The notes beneath the pieces were generated by a model. It was given only the letters and a program-made list of their open reading frames with translations. It had not been told where the DNA came from and made no database searches. From contig NZ_CP066362.1 of assembly GCF_030323865.1 (NCBI RefSeq), positions 2,232,001-2,296,000 of the forward strand: a DNA stretch of 64,000 nucleotides, written 5' to 3'. Shown in pieces: positions 43,522-51,804 of the stretch; positions within the stretch are counted from its first letter, which is position 1; the number at the start of each line of letters is the position of its first letter. Both the position numbers and the translations under genes were made by a program. The stretch comes from Pseudarthrobacter defluvii. Its GTDB lineage: Bacteria > Actinomycetota > Actinomycetes > Actinomycetales > Micrococcaceae.

Positions 43522-44991
43522 CTAGAAGCTGGACGAACTGCCGGACCCGGAAAAGCTGCCGCCGCTGCTGCCGTAACCGGTGGTGCTGCCGCCGTCCCTG
43601 GCCGAATTTACGCTGCTGACCCCGGTGTTGAATCCGGAGTTGAAGGTGGCAACCGAGAAAAACTGGTACGACGGGTAGACCGTCCCCAGGATGCTTGGTT
43701 CGTAGGTCCGCTGCCGGCGGTGGTCCAGGCCCTCGTGCGCTGTCTCCATCTGGTCGCGCATCAGCCGCGCCTCCCGCTCATTCTTCGCAAAGCCCTGGAT
43801 AACTGTTTCCGAGTGGTTCTCCAGCAGTTGCGAGAGCCGGGTACGTGCCTGGTAAAGCCGGTCCAAGGCCTTCTCCGGTGATATCCGTCCATCCGCCAAT
43901 TCCGCCGTCCACCGTTCGATCTCCCGCAGGCTTTCGTCCCGAAAAGACCGCAGTGCGGTGGCCGTGGCGGAGTCTCCTTGCCCGTGCCGCTTGGCCAGGA
44001 GTTGCTCCAGTCCGGCCAGGTCCTTGCGGAACGGAGCAAGCTGCCGATCCCAGGCGGTGGGCCAAGTGTCGGCGCGGTTCAGCAGGGCGTTGCTGTCCGC
44101 GATGACGTCGTCCAGTGCATCCAGTTCGGCGGCGCTGTCCGCGAACTGGCGGGCCAGCTTAAGGTTCTTCCGGCTGCTTAGAGCCCGCTTGCCCAACGCA
44201 TGCACCTGGTTGGACAGCTCCGTGACGGCGGCATAGCGGCTCAGGAAGGTGCGGTGCTTCTCCAGGACCTGGCTCCCATAGCGGGACGATTCGGGGATGG
44301 TTCCGGCATTCAATTCCGTCACGTCCAGGTCCATGCTGACGTTGGAGTAACTGCGGTCCCCACGTTCGAGCTGTTTCCGGCAGGCGCTCCTGGTCACGGC
44401 GCGGACGATTAACCATGCGGCAGCACCCAGTGCCGCAATGCCGCCGGTGACCCACGCCGTGATCAGGAACGCGGCCGACCGGTACCACGGCTGGTTGATG
44501 AGTTCGGCGGCACGGCGAATGCCGGCCACCGTGCCGTCAGTCCACTGGGCGTCGCGGAACAGGTCCTTTGACGCGTCTTGGATGTCGCTGCGCTGTTCCA
44601 GCGAAACCTTCCGGTCCTCACCCATGTAGGTCCCCACATGGCGGCCCACAGGGTCGAGCGCAAAAATGAACAGCCCGTCGGCCCATTTCTGGCCATCGGC
44701 GCTGATCCACTCGGGATGTTTGGACCGGGCAAACTTGAGGACCTCTTCATTGAGGTTGTCCTCCGCCTTTCCGTTGTAAGTGAAGACGGCGACCCGGGTG
44801 GGCTCGTAAAACTGGATGCGTTCGACGGCGGGCAGCAGGGTGTTCTGGTCAAGCACCCCTGCGGTGTCCTCCACAACGACAGCGACGGGTGCCACTGCGG
44901 TGCCCGGGGCCGGGAACCCCAGGAGGAGGGCAGCCACGGCAAGTACCGTCGCGGCAATCCGGCTGACCACGCTGCCCATATCCCTCCCCAT
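43522..44991 (-). CDS. DUF5129 / TPM-like secreted membrane protein
   Basis: 489 aa. There is a signal peptide (ATVLAVAALLLGFPAPGTAV), then a TPM-like domain at about residues 35-170 (VVEDTAGVLDQNTLLPAVER, ADGLFIFALDPVGRHVGTY), a transmembrane helix at about 175-200, and a long coiled coil (about 240-420). The Ser/Gly-rich tail ends GSGSSSSF. It fits DUF5129 proteins of Micrococcales; the role is unknown. The ATG at 44991 is uncertain: a GGGAGGG run favours a slightly later start. DosR-like box 10 lies 39 bases upstream, shared with the divergent Usp gene. Confidence 0.8.
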   Translation of the reverse strand: MGRDMGSVVSRIAATVLAVAALLLGFPAPGTAVAPVAVVVEDTAGVLDQNTLLPAVERIQFYEPTRVAVFTYNGKAEDNLNEEVLKFARSKHPEWISADGQKWADGLFIFALDPVGRHVGTYMGEDRKVSLEQRSDIQDASKDLFRDAQWTDGTVAGIRRAAELINQPWYRSAAFLITAWVTGGIAALGAAAWLIVRAVTRSACRKQLERGDRSYSNVSMDLDVTELNAGTIPESSRYGSQVLEKHRTFLSRYAAVTELSNQVHALGKRALSSRKNLKLARQFADSAAELDALDDVIADSNALLNRADTWPTAWDRQLAPFRKDLAGLEQLLAKRHGQGDSATATALRSFRDESLREIERWTAELADGRISPEKALDRLYQARTRLSQLLENHSETVIQGFAKNEREARLMRDQMETAHEGLDHRRQRTYEPSILGTVYPSYQFFSVATFNSGFNTGVSSVNSARDGGSTTGYGSSGGSFSGSGSSSSF

Positions 44992-45030
44992 TACTTAGAA
45001 TCAGGATGAAACCAAGGAGCAGGGCTGCCA

Positions 45031-45045
45031 AAGGGCCGAAGGTCC
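45031..45045. promoter_or_regulatory. DosR-like box 10
   Basis: AAGGGCCGAAGGTCC on the plus strand (GGACCTTCGGCCCTT on the minus). It lies 37 bases before the Usp gene at 45083 and 39 bases before the DUF5129 gene at 44991, so it could serve either. Confidence 0.65.
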
Positions 45046-45082
45046 CGCGGGTGATGGCCGGTCCGGGCAGGAGCGCAGTCAG

Positions 45083-45934
45083 GTGACTCAGGAGCCAAAA
45101 GCCGTCGTGGCCGGCTACGACGGATCGGATGAGGCCGCGGCCGCCGTCCGTTGGGCAGCCAGGCACGCACGGGCGGTGAAGTGCCCGCTGAACGTTGTGC
45201 ACTGTTCGATGTGGCCGCTGCTTACCAGGCACCTCGGCCCGGTTCCGGGCGTGTCCGGCAGCGGCCTGGAGCAGTCCGCCCAGGCCATCCTGGAAGAGGG
45301 CGTGGCCCATGCGGCAGCAGAGGTTCCGGGCCTTCAGGTCAGGAGCACTCTGCTCCACGGACTGCCTGCGCAGCTTCTGGCCCAGGTTTCCACGGGCGAA
45401 AGACTGCTGGTTGTCGGCAGCCGCGGCCTGGGCGGTTTCCTGGGCCTGTTGGTGGGGTCCGTGAGCTTGGAACTGGCGGCTACCGCTGCCTGCCCCGTCG
45501 CTGTGATCCGGCAGGACCTCCACCCGGACGGGCCGGTCATTGCCGCCGTCGACGCCTCTGGTTCCCCCGCAGCACTGGAGGATGCCTGCGCCCTGGCGAC
45601 GGCCTGGAAGGCGCCACTCACGGTAGTCCATGTCCGCCACCGGCCCCCGGGCCCGTGGCGCCCGGATACGCCGGACTCCGACGCTGGGGCCCAAACAATC
45701 CTGTCGTCCGCGTTGACCCATGCACGTGCTGCGGCACCCGGTATCACCGTTGACGGAAAGGTTCTTACGGACGGCTCGGTCCCGCATGCCATCCTCCAGG
45801 CTTCCGCAGAAGCCCGGATAGTGGTGGTGGGTTCCCAAGGCCAGGGCATCCTCAGGGAAACCATGGGGTCCACCGCCCACGCGGTCCTGCACCACGCCCA
45901 CGGCCCGGTCCTCATCTCCCGCCGGGGCAGTTGA
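45083..45934 (+). CDS. Tandem-domain universal stress protein
   Basis: 283 aa. Domain 1 (about 1-140) has a full loop, GSRGLGGFLGLLVGS. Domain 2 (about 148-283) has GSQGQGILRETMGST, one residue shorter than the consensus. AVVAGYDGSDEAAAAVRWAA at the start replaces the usual VGVDGS. The GTG at 45083 follows CAGGAG. It differs more from the other two tandem proteins than they do from each other. It is the right-hand end of the DosR-like island. Confidence 0.9.
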   Translation: MTQEPKAVVAGYDGSDEAAAAVRWAARHARAVKCPLNVVHCSMWPLLTRHLGPVPGVSGSGLEQSAQAILEEGVAHAAAEVPGLQVRSTLLHGLPAQLLAQVSTGERLLVVGSRGLGGFLGLLVGSVSLELAATAACPVAVIRQDLHPDGPVIAAVDASGSPAALEDACALATAWKAPLTVVHVRHRPPGPWRPDTPDSDAGAQTILSSALTHARAAAPGITVDGKVLTDGSVPHAILQASAEARIVVVGSQGQGILRETMGSTAHAVLHHAHGPVLISRRGS

Positions 45935-46006
45935 CGCAGCCGCCCATCGGCTGATGGGAAGGAATGCGGGTGGAGTGTCGGCCCGCTGCCGGCGGAACCT
46001 GGCGCC

Positions 46007-46012
46007 TAAGCT
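46007..46012 (+). promoter_or_regulatory. Leaderless -10 element (TAAGCT)
   Basis: TAAGCT, six bases, then the GTG at 46019. Confidence 0.5.
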
Positions 46013-46018
46013 GGTCCG

Positions 46019-46561
46019 GTGACCCCTGTTCCCTCCCCCGGCCCGCTGGACGTCGTGGTCCATTCCGGACCGGCGGACTGGTGGGTCATCCTTGCGGGGT
46101 TGGGCCCCCTGGCCGTCCTCGTCGCCGCCCTGCTGGCCTTCTACATCAACTGGCGCACCCTGAAGCAGCGCACTGCCGCCGACAAGACGGCGCTGGATCA
46201 AAAGCGCGAAGCCGATGCTGATGCCCTTCGGCAAAAGACCGAGGCGGACAGCCGGGCGGAGTGGTGGCGCCGCACCCAGTGGGCCTTGGACCGGGCGTTG
46301 GACCCGGATGAAGGGACCAAGGCGCTGGGGCTGGCAACCCTGGAGGTCCTGGCCAGGAGCGAGTTGGCCCGCACCGAGGAACTCGAGTTGTTCGATATCG
46401 CCTGGAAGAGCGTGTCCGGGGACGAGAACGGCGAGGAGAACGGGGACGATGGCCAGGTGGACGCCGGGCCGGGGCAGGAGCTGGCCTTCGTGGACGACGG
46501 CGGCAACTTAGGCGAGAATGGAATGACGGATGACGACAGTACCAAGGAGGTTGGACCGTGA
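46019..46561 (+). CDS. Hypothetical protein with N-terminal membrane helix
   Basis: 180 aa. A transmembrane helix at about residues 20-44 (WVILAGLGPLAVLVAALLAF) leads to a charged coiled coil rich in Lys, Ala and Glu (TLKQRTAADKTALDQKREAD), then an RALDPDEGTKALGLATLEVL helix and an acidic Asp/Glu/Gly tail. No family is recognised. The GTG at 46019 sits six bases after TAAGCT. The stop overlaps the GTG of the next gene (GTGA), so both are coupled. Confidence 0.7.
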   Translation: MTPVPSPGPLDVVVHSGPADWWVILAGLGPLAVLVAALLAFYINWRTLKQRTAADKTALDQKREADADALRQKTEADSRAEWWRRTQWALDRALDPDEGTKALGLATLEVLARSELARTEELELFDIAWKSVSGDENGEENGDDGQVDAGPGQELAFVDDGGNLGENGMTDDDSTKEVGP

Positions 46562-46752
46562 GCGCAACATCGCCTGAACATCGTTTCGTCCATACTCCCC
46601 GGAACACCGCAGCCAAGCCGGCCAAGAAAACCGGTACGGCCGCCGAGCACCGTGTCCAGGTTGCCGCGGCACGGCTGCGCGTCACCCTCGATCAACGCCT
46701 GGGCCGCGAAACGCCCGCCAAGACCAAGGCATTGGCCAAGGAACCGATCTAA
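46558..46752 (+). CDS. Small basic hypothetical protein
   Basis: 64 aa, very basic (RNTAAKPAKKTGTAAEHRVQ, RVTLDQRLGRETPAKTKALA). No family is recognised. It may bind nucleic acid or the acidic tail of its upstream neighbour, but that is speculation. It starts at GTG 46558, overlapping the previous stop by four bases, the main support for a real gene. Confidence 0.6.
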   Translation: MSATSPEHRFVHTPRNTAAKPAKKTGTAAEHRVQVAAARLRVTLDQRLGRETPAKTKALAKEPI

Positions 46753-46804
46753 TTCCCGCCCCGGTGTTTGACGTTCGACGGCGCGTGGTGGGGTTCGGTG
46801 CGCA

Positions 46805-47674
46805 GTGGCTGCGGTAATTCTCGGGTGCGACACAAACAAGCTTCTGCGCTGGGACTACCGTGCGGTCGTCGAGCACGTCGCGGAATCCGGCGGGGCGGTG
46901 GAGCGGTGGTGCCTGGAGCAGCACCCGGACGCCAGCCCTGGCCTCAGCCCGGGCACGGAAGCCTGGCTCCTGCTGCACGGCAGCAACGAAGCGGGCGCTG
47001 GTTTGATCGGTCACGCGGTGGTGGTGTCGGAACCCTACCAACTGGCCGGAGCTGGGGAATGGTTCATCGCCCTCGCCGTTGACGCACTGCTTCCACTTGG
47101 CGAACAGATACGGCCCGGCATCCTTGCCGAGGCCCTCCCCCGGGACCACTGGGCCAAGGCGGGCGGGCCCTCCCTGGTGGCCCTGCCGCCGTCGTACGAG
47201 CCTGCCCTGCGCCGGCTTTGGCGTGCTTGCGGGCCCACGACGGCGGGCCGTGCCGAGGTGGGTGGCGGGACCTTGCCGCCGGACGCTGTGAGCACTGTCC
47301 AGGTAAGCCGGTTCGAACGGGACCCTGACGCTCGGCGGATCTGCCTGGCGTTTCACGGCACATCGTGCGCGGCCTGCGGGTTCTCATTCGAGTCCGCGTA
47401 CGGTGGCAGCGCACCTGAGGCCCTGGCCGTGCACCATGTGGTGCCGCCGGAAATGCTGCACAGCGGATATCAGCTCGACCCCATAGCAGACCTCATTCCG
47501 CTGTGCCCCAACTGCCATGCGGTGGCCCACAGCATGAACCCGCCGCGCACGGTGTCCGAACTGCAGAACATGAACTCCGCCTCCAGGCAGGTGATGAGGG
47601 GTGAGCTGGTAACAGCCCTGGCCCTGAGGGCTCAGGAGGATGCGCGGCGGATCATGGAAGGCGGGCAGGGATAG
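46805..47674 (+). CDS. EVE-like plus HNH endonuclease, probable type IV restriction enzyme
   Basis: 289 aa. The N-terminal half has the pattern of EVE/PUA-like modified-base readers: AVILGCDTNKLLRWDYRAVV, LSPGTEAWLLLHGSNEAGAG followed by LIGHAVVVSEPYQ, ALAVDALLPLGEQI and PSYEPALRRLW. The C-terminal half is an HNH nuclease: CAACGF zinc pair, LAVHHVVPPEM with the catalytic His, and IADLIPLCPNCHAVAH with the second zinc pair. EVE-HNH proteins cut DNA with modified cytosine. No methyltransferase partner is present. The GTG at 46805 is the likely start. The reader assignment is inference from pattern. Confidence 0.78.
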   Translation: MAAVILGCDTNKLLRWDYRAVVEHVAESGGAVERWCLEQHPDASPGLSPGTEAWLLLHGSNEAGAGLIGHAVVVSEPYQLAGAGEWFIALAVDALLPLGEQIRPGILAEALPRDHWAKAGGPSLVALPPSYEPALRRLWRACGPTTAGRAEVGGGTLPPDAVSTVQVSRFERDPDARRICLAFHGTSCAACGFSFESAYGGSAPEALAVHHVVPPEMLHSGYQLDPIADLIPLCPNCHAVAHSMNPPRTVSELQNMNSASRQVMRGELVTALALRAQEDARRIMEGGQG

Positions 47675-47692
47675 GCCCGGGCCACCAGCCCG

Positions 47693-47698
47693 TAAAAT
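47693..47698 (+). promoter_or_regulatory. Leaderless -10 element (TAAAAT)
   Basis: TAAAAT, six bases (GGAGGC), then ATG at 47705. Confidence 0.55.
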
Positions 47699-47704
47699 GG
47701 AGGC

Positions 47705-48730
47705 ATGACGGTGGCTGCCGATTCCGGTGGCGCATTCCAGTTGGCCCGCCGGGCCAGGACTGCGTTGCGTCGCGTACCTGTGTGGACGTGGCGGCTGCTG
47801 ATGCGTTCGGTCAGCTCGCGGGAGCGGGTGCGGTTCAACACGGATCCCATCACCGAGGTGGCATATGTCCACGACCTCGACTACGTCGGCGATGGCTTGC
47901 GCGCCCACCGGCTCGATGTGCTGACACCCCTGGCACATCAGTCGGGTGAAGATGTGGTGGTGGGCGGCGGGGGCCTGCCGGTCTACGTCTATTTCCACGG
48001 CGGAGGATGGACATCCGGTGACAAGTCGGCGTTGACCAAGTACTGCGCCAACCAGGCCCTGGGCGGGATGGTGGTGGTCAACGTCAACTACCGGCATGCG
48101 CCGCGGTTCCATATGGGGCATGTGCTCGAGGACGCGAACGCCGCCCTTGCCTGGGTTGCCGCGAATATCGGGGAGTACGGCGGGGACCCTGCGCGCCTGG
48201 TCCTGGGCGGGGACTCCGCGGGCGGGCAGATTTCGGCCCTGCTCACCGCCATCAGCCTGCGCCCAGAGCTGGCAGCGCACTACTCGCTGCTGCCGGCTGT
48301 TCCCGCGGGGCATGTGAAAGGGCTTGTTCAGCACTGCAGCGCCGTTGATTTTTCGGTGTTCTTTGAAAGCGGCTTTGTCCTCAGCCTTAACTTCGTCCGC
48401 ATGCTGCTGCCGGCCACGGCACCCCTGACCTCAGCACGGCTGCGATCTGCAGCAGGCTATCTGTCCCCCATCGAGTGGCTGGACGGGAACCACCCCCCGG
48501 TCTTCGTCACCACCTCCGAGCGCGACTTCTTCTACCGTTCCAACCTCAATTTCATCGCGCGGCTGCAGGACCATGGCGTTCCCGTGGATGCCCTCATCTA
48601 CCCCTGGGCCAGTGCCAACACCGAACATACCTGGCAACAGGATTACCGCTATCCCGAATCCCAGGAGGTGTACCGGCGGCTCCATGCGTTTGTGGGCAAC
48701 GTGGCCGGTCCTCCCGCTGCCGCTGACTAG
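47705..48730 (+). CDS. Alpha/beta hydrolase, HSL-type esterase/lipase
   Basis: 341 aa. YVYFHGGGWTSGDKSALTKY carries the HGGGW oxyanion-hole motif, LVLGGDSAGGQISALL carries the nucleophile Ser in GDSAGG, and PPVFVTTSERDFFYR supplies the acid; the His is in the NTEHTWQQD segment. This is the hormone-sensitive-lipase/acetyl-hydrolase type, acting on short-chain esters. No signal peptide is visible, so it is cytoplasmic. The ATG at 47705 appears leaderless. Another hydrolase gene follows after 28 bases with its own -10. Confidence 0.9.
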   Translation: MTVAADSGGAFQLARRARTALRRVPVWTWRLLMRSVSSRERVRFNTDPITEVAYVHDLDYVGDGLRAHRLDVLTPLAHQSGEDVVVGGGGLPVYVYFHGGGWTSGDKSALTKYCANQALGGMVVVNVNYRHAPRFHMGHVLEDANAALAWVAANIGEYGGDPARLVLGGDSAGGQISALLTAISLRPELAAHYSLLPAVPAGHVKGLVQHCSAVDFSVFFESGFVLSLNFVRMLLPATAPLTSARLRSAAGYLSPIEWLDGNHPPVFVTTSERDFFYRSNLNFIARLQDHGVPVDALIYPWASANTEHTWQQDYRYPESQEVYRRLHAFVGNVAGPPAAAD

Positions 48731-48746
48731 GTGCGTCCGGCTGGGC

Positions 48747-48752
48747 TATCTT
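48747..48752 (+). promoter_or_regulatory. Leaderless -10 element (TATCTT)
   Basis: TATCTT, six bases, then ATG at 48759. Confidence 0.55.
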
Positions 48753-48758
48753 GGGACC

Positions 48759-49706
48759 ATGCCGGAGCCGGGCCAAAGAGACTACGGAGTTGATCCCGAG
48801 GAGTTTGGCTCTGCCCGAGTGGATGCGGCGGCCCTGCAGGATGCGGAACTGGGTGATGTTGATTGGTCCGTGCCACCGCCTGGCTCAGTGCAGTTCATGC
48901 TGGACGTCCCCAGCGGCAAGCTCGCGGCCATGGCGCTGGGCAATCCGGAGGATCCGTGCGTGGTCCTGGTGCCGGGCGCCACCGGCTCGAAGGAGGATTT
49001 CTCGCTCATGATGCCGGACCTTGTCAGCGCCGGGTACTACGCGCTGACGTACGATCTGGCGGGCCAGTACCAGTCAGCCGGGGCAGGGCCAGAGAACCTG
49101 GTGCCGCCCCGGAAGCATTACGACTACCGGTTGTTCGTGGACGACTTCCTGGCGGTCCTGGAAGGCACGGCCGCCCCCGTGCACGTTGTTGCCTATTCCT
49201 TCGCGGGCATCATCGCCCAGCTCGCCTACGTTGAGCGCCCGGACCTCTTCCGGTCCATCGCCTTCCTGGGCTGCCCGCCGGAACCGGGCCCGAGTTTCCG
49301 GGGCGTGAGCCGCATCGGCCGGTTCAGCACGTGGGTCAACGGCAGGGCCGGTGCCGCGCTGCTGATTTGGGGAATCCGCAGCGGCAGGGTGGCCCACGTA
49401 CCGCCGGGAAGGCAGCGGTTCGTCAATTACCGGTTCCGTTTCACCCGCCGCTCGTCCATCCGCGATATCTACACCTTGATGCAAAACGTTCCGGATCTAC
49501 GGCAGGAACTGGCTGAGGCAGACCTTCCCAAGTTCGTGGCCGTGGGCGAGCATGACCTGTGGCCGCTCCAGCTGCACCGGCTGTTTGCGCAGGCGATCCG
49601 TGCGCGGATCGGGGTCTACAGGGGTGGGCACAGCCCCTGCGAAACGTCCCCGCATGAGTTCAGCCGTGACCTCCTGGCGCTTTATGCGAAAGCGGAGGAG
49701 GCGTAG
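48759..49706 (+). CDS. Alpha/beta fold hydrolase
   Basis: 315 aa. VVLVPGATGSKEDFSLMMPD and LTYDLAGQYQSAG form the first strands, VVAYSFAGIIAQLAYVERPD holds the nucleophile Ser in YSFAG (a variant of GxSxG), KFVAVGEHDLWPLQ the acid, and YRGGHSPCETSPHEF the His. Substrate unknown. The ATG at 48759 lies six bases after TATCTT. The 3' end overlaps the convergent SRPBCC gene by 47 bases. Confidence 0.85.
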   Translation: MPEPGQRDYGVDPEEFGSARVDAAALQDAELGDVDWSVPPPGSVQFMLDVPSGKLAAMALGNPEDPCVVLVPGATGSKEDFSLMMPDLVSAGYYALTYDLAGQYQSAGAGPENLVPPRKHYDYRLFVDDFLAVLEGTAAPVHVVAYSFAGIIAQLAYVERPDLFRSIAFLGCPPEPGPSFRGVSRIGRFSTWVNGRAGAALLIWGIRSGRVAHVPPGRQRFVNYRFRFTRRSSIRDIYTLMQNVPDLRQELAEADLPKFVAVGEHDLWPLQLHRLFAQAIRARIGVYRGGHSPCETSPHEFSRDLLALYAKAEEA

Positions 49707-50331
49707 CGAGGGGTTCCTGGCCTTGTAGCGGCACCGTTTCGGCGCGCTCGCGAAGGTTGAGCAGCATCTTCCGCATCATCCAGATGTCGCCGAATTCCAC
49801 GAGCGCCGAGAAGGCCATGCCGGGCGGGAACCAGCGGTACCGGGCACGGATACGGCTGATAACCCGGGTTGAACCGTCGCTGACGGGCTCAAGCTGCCAG
49901 GTCCAGCTGGTAACCCCCGGCGCGCCCCAGACCATGGACAGTGGCGGGTCCATCCTCTGGACCGGTATGCCGTGTCTGCCATCTGGGCTCATGGGGACGA
50001 TGTCGCCTACGGCAAGGTCCTGCAGCTCAGGGATGATCCGCCGTGCACTTGGCCGGCCAAGGTTGTCGAGGATGTCGTAGCTGTACCACCCTCCGCGGCC
50101 AAGCCCCACCTGGACCAGCCAGGGCCATATCCTTTCGGGCGCTGCACCGATGGTGATGGCCCTCGTAGCGTTGAAGGCCGGATTGGGCTCATATTCGTCG
50201 CCGGGCATTGCCCGGGCGACCTCATCCGGCGTGGCGCCCCAGGTGAGCTGCCAGGGACGGAACCAGCGAATATAGGCTCCCACCGCGGCCGCGATCCCCA
50301 GCACGGGGAGCAGGCGCGTCGGGAGTCGCAT
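49660..50331 (-). CDS. SRPBCC-family protein with membrane anchor
   Basis: 223 aa. A short N-terminal hydrophobic segment (RLLPVLGIAAAVGAYIRWFR) anchors the protein. An SRPBCC ligand-binding fold follows: ATRAITIGAAPERIWPWLVQ, GWYSYDILDN, and SWTWQLEPVSDGSTRVISRI. Such folds bind hydrophobic ligands. The ATG at 50331 is supported by GAGGTG upstream, or by CAAACT as a leaderless -10. It is convergent and overlapping with the alpha/beta hydrolase at 48759. Confidence 0.82.
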   Translation of the reverse strand: MRLPTRLLPVLGIAAAVGAYIRWFRPWQLTWGATPDEVARAMPGDEYEPNPAFNATRAITIGAAPERIWPWLVQVGLGRGGWYSYDILDNLGRPSARRIIPELQDLAVGDIVPMSPDGRHGIPVQRMDPPLSMVWGAPGVTSWTWQLEPVSDGSTRVISRIRARYRWFPPGMAFSALVEFGDIWMMRKMLLNLRERAETVPLQGQEPLATPPPLSHKAPGGHG

Positions 50332-50389
50332 CACCTCAGTTTGGGGACCTGCCGGACCCCGGAACAGTGCCGAATGTCCTGTGGCCCGG

Positions 50390-50548
50390 TCAACGCCCGG
50401 CGAGCCCCTGCAGGATAGCCGCGGCAAGGTGGCCTCCGTTCATCATCGTCAGGAAGCCCACCGCCGGTACGCCCAGCACCCAGGCCGCGCGCCGCCGTCG
50501 TGCCTGGACAACAAGGTGCCTGAGCGCGTCGAACTTTTGTTGCAGCAC
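50390..50548 (-). CDS. Possible small membrane protein
   Basis: 52 codons from GTG 50548: a charged start (LQQKFDALRHLVVQARRRR), then one hydrophobic helix AWVLGVPAVGFLTMMNGG, ending HLAAAILQGLAGR. It is short, and no ribosome site is visible. It explains an otherwise empty 370-base gap between 50331 and 50703, but could be a chance frame or a remnant. Confidence 0.3.
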   Translation of the reverse strand: MLQQKFDALRHLVVQARRRRAAWVLGVPAVGFLTMMNGGHLAAAILQGLAGR

Positions 50549-50702
50549 CCGCGGGTCATGTTGCGCGGCCGGACGCTTGTGCCAGGTGCCGGATCAGCAC
50601 GTGGTTAACCACGTCAGCTTCCGGGAACCGTGGCATGCTGGCTACGATCCCCAGCACACCTCGACGTACTGGTGTGGCTCGGCGGCAGAGGAGGAGACTG
50701 GC

Positions 50703-51221
50703 GTGGCCCGAGGATCGAAGATGAACGGACCCCACTGGCGTCGCGTGCTGGCGATGCTGGGCAACGCTGATGCCAGGACCGCCTACGCCCAGATAGTGCT
50801 GGGAGCGGCCCCTAATGATGTCCTGCCTGATGTGAAGGAGCAGCGGCGCCAACGAGCCATCGCTGGCCTGTTGGAGTCCGGGCTCGTCCAGCGGCAAGCA
50901 TCCGGCGGGCTGGTGGCGGGGGAAGCGATATTCCGTGACCTGCTGGCCCAGCAGCCCCGCCGGCAGCCGCGGACCGGGCTGGACAGGTTCATGCGGCTCG
51001 GACGGATTGAGACATATCCCGCGAACCTGGCAGAGCGGCGGGCGCTGCTGGCGAGGATCGCCACCGAGACCATCGCACCCGGCGAAAAGCTCACAGAGAG
51101 ACAGGTCAACGAACGGCTGCTCAGCTATACCGACGACGTGGTGCTGCTGCGCCGCTACATGGTTGACTTCGGCGTTTTGCAGCGCACGCCTTCGGGTTCC
51201 TCGTATTCCTTGGCAGAGTAA
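50703..51221 (+). CDS. DUF2087-type transcriptional regulator-like protein
   Basis: 172 aa. The N-terminal half (WRRVLAMLGNADARTAYAQI, RQRAIAGLLESGLVQRQ) looks like a winged helix-turn-helix. The C-terminal half (LARIATETIAPGEKLTERQV, DDVVLLRRYMVDFGVLQRTP) is DUF2087, usually attached to such domains. The target is unknown. The GTG at 50703 follows GGAGGAGA. It lies upstream of, but not coupled to, the membrane protein at 51263, which has its own leaderless-type promoter. Confidence 0.82.
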   Translation: MARGSKMNGPHWRRVLAMLGNADARTAYAQIVLGAAPNDVLPDVKEQRRQRAIAGLLESGLVQRQASGGLVAGEAIFRDLLAQQPRRQPRTGLDRFMRLGRIETYPANLAERRALLARIATETIAPGEKLTERQVNERLLSYTDDVVLLRRYMVDFGVLQRTPSGSSYSLAE

Positions 51222-51249
51222 CCGCCCCCTGCCCTGACATGGTGTGCAG

Positions 51250-51255
51250 TAGTTT
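51250..51255 (+). promoter_or_regulatory. Leaderless -10 element (TAGTTT)
   Basis: TAGTTT, seven bases, then ATG at 51263. Confidence 0.45.
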
Positions 51256-51262
51256 GGACGGC

Positions 51263-51748
51263 ATGAGCAACTCGTCACGTACGTTGCCGGCAGGCGATAT
51301 CAAGCCGGCCCTGGCCTTCGGTTCAGTGGCGCTGCTGTGCGTTGTGGCAGGCGGTCTCGTTGCCGCGGTAACTGGCCCGCTTCAGCTTGAGCACGGATCG
51401 TGGGCCGCGGCCTATCTCGTTCTCGTCGGAGGAGTGGCGCAGGGGGCTTTGGGGATAAGCCAACACTTTTTGGCGCCACGACGCTTCATCGGTTGGAAGG
51501 TTGTCGCGGAGCTGGTTGCCTGGAACGCTGCAAGCGAGTTCGTTATTGGCGGCACATTGGTTGCCAGCCCCTGGGTGGTCGATGGCGGCGGCGTGTTGCT
51601 GGTTGTGGCGTTGGCGTTGATGTTTCAGACTGTTCGCCGCTCCGGTACAAAATCCGGCTGGGCGCTGTGGGTTTATCGGGTCTTGGTGGTGGTAGTGGCC
51701 GTCAGCGTACCCATCGGGCTGGTGCTGGCCCATCTGCGTGCTTCATAA
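51263..51748 (+). CDS. Hypothetical four-helix membrane protein
   Basis: 161 aa with four transmembrane helices: ALAFGSVALLCVVAGGLVAA, AAYLVLVGGVAQGALGI, GGVLLVVALALMFQ and VYRVLVVVVAVSVPIGLVLA. No family motif is recognised. The ATG at 51263 is seven bases after TAGTTT and no ribosome site is visible, favouring a leaderless message. It ends about 55 bases before the convergent acetyltransferase gene. Confidence 0.75.
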   Translation: MSNSSRTLPAGDIKPALAFGSVALLCVVAGGLVAAVTGPLQLEHGSWAAAYLVLVGGVAQGALGISQHFLAPRRFIGWKVVAELVAWNAASEFVIGGTLVASPWVVDGGGVLLVVALALMFQTVRRSGTKSGWALWVYRVLVVVVAVSVPIGLVLAHLRAS

Positions 51749-51804
51749 CCGCTCCGACCCCGCGCGGAGCCGCCGGCTGAGCCGTTCCTTCTGCCCCACA
51801 CCGC

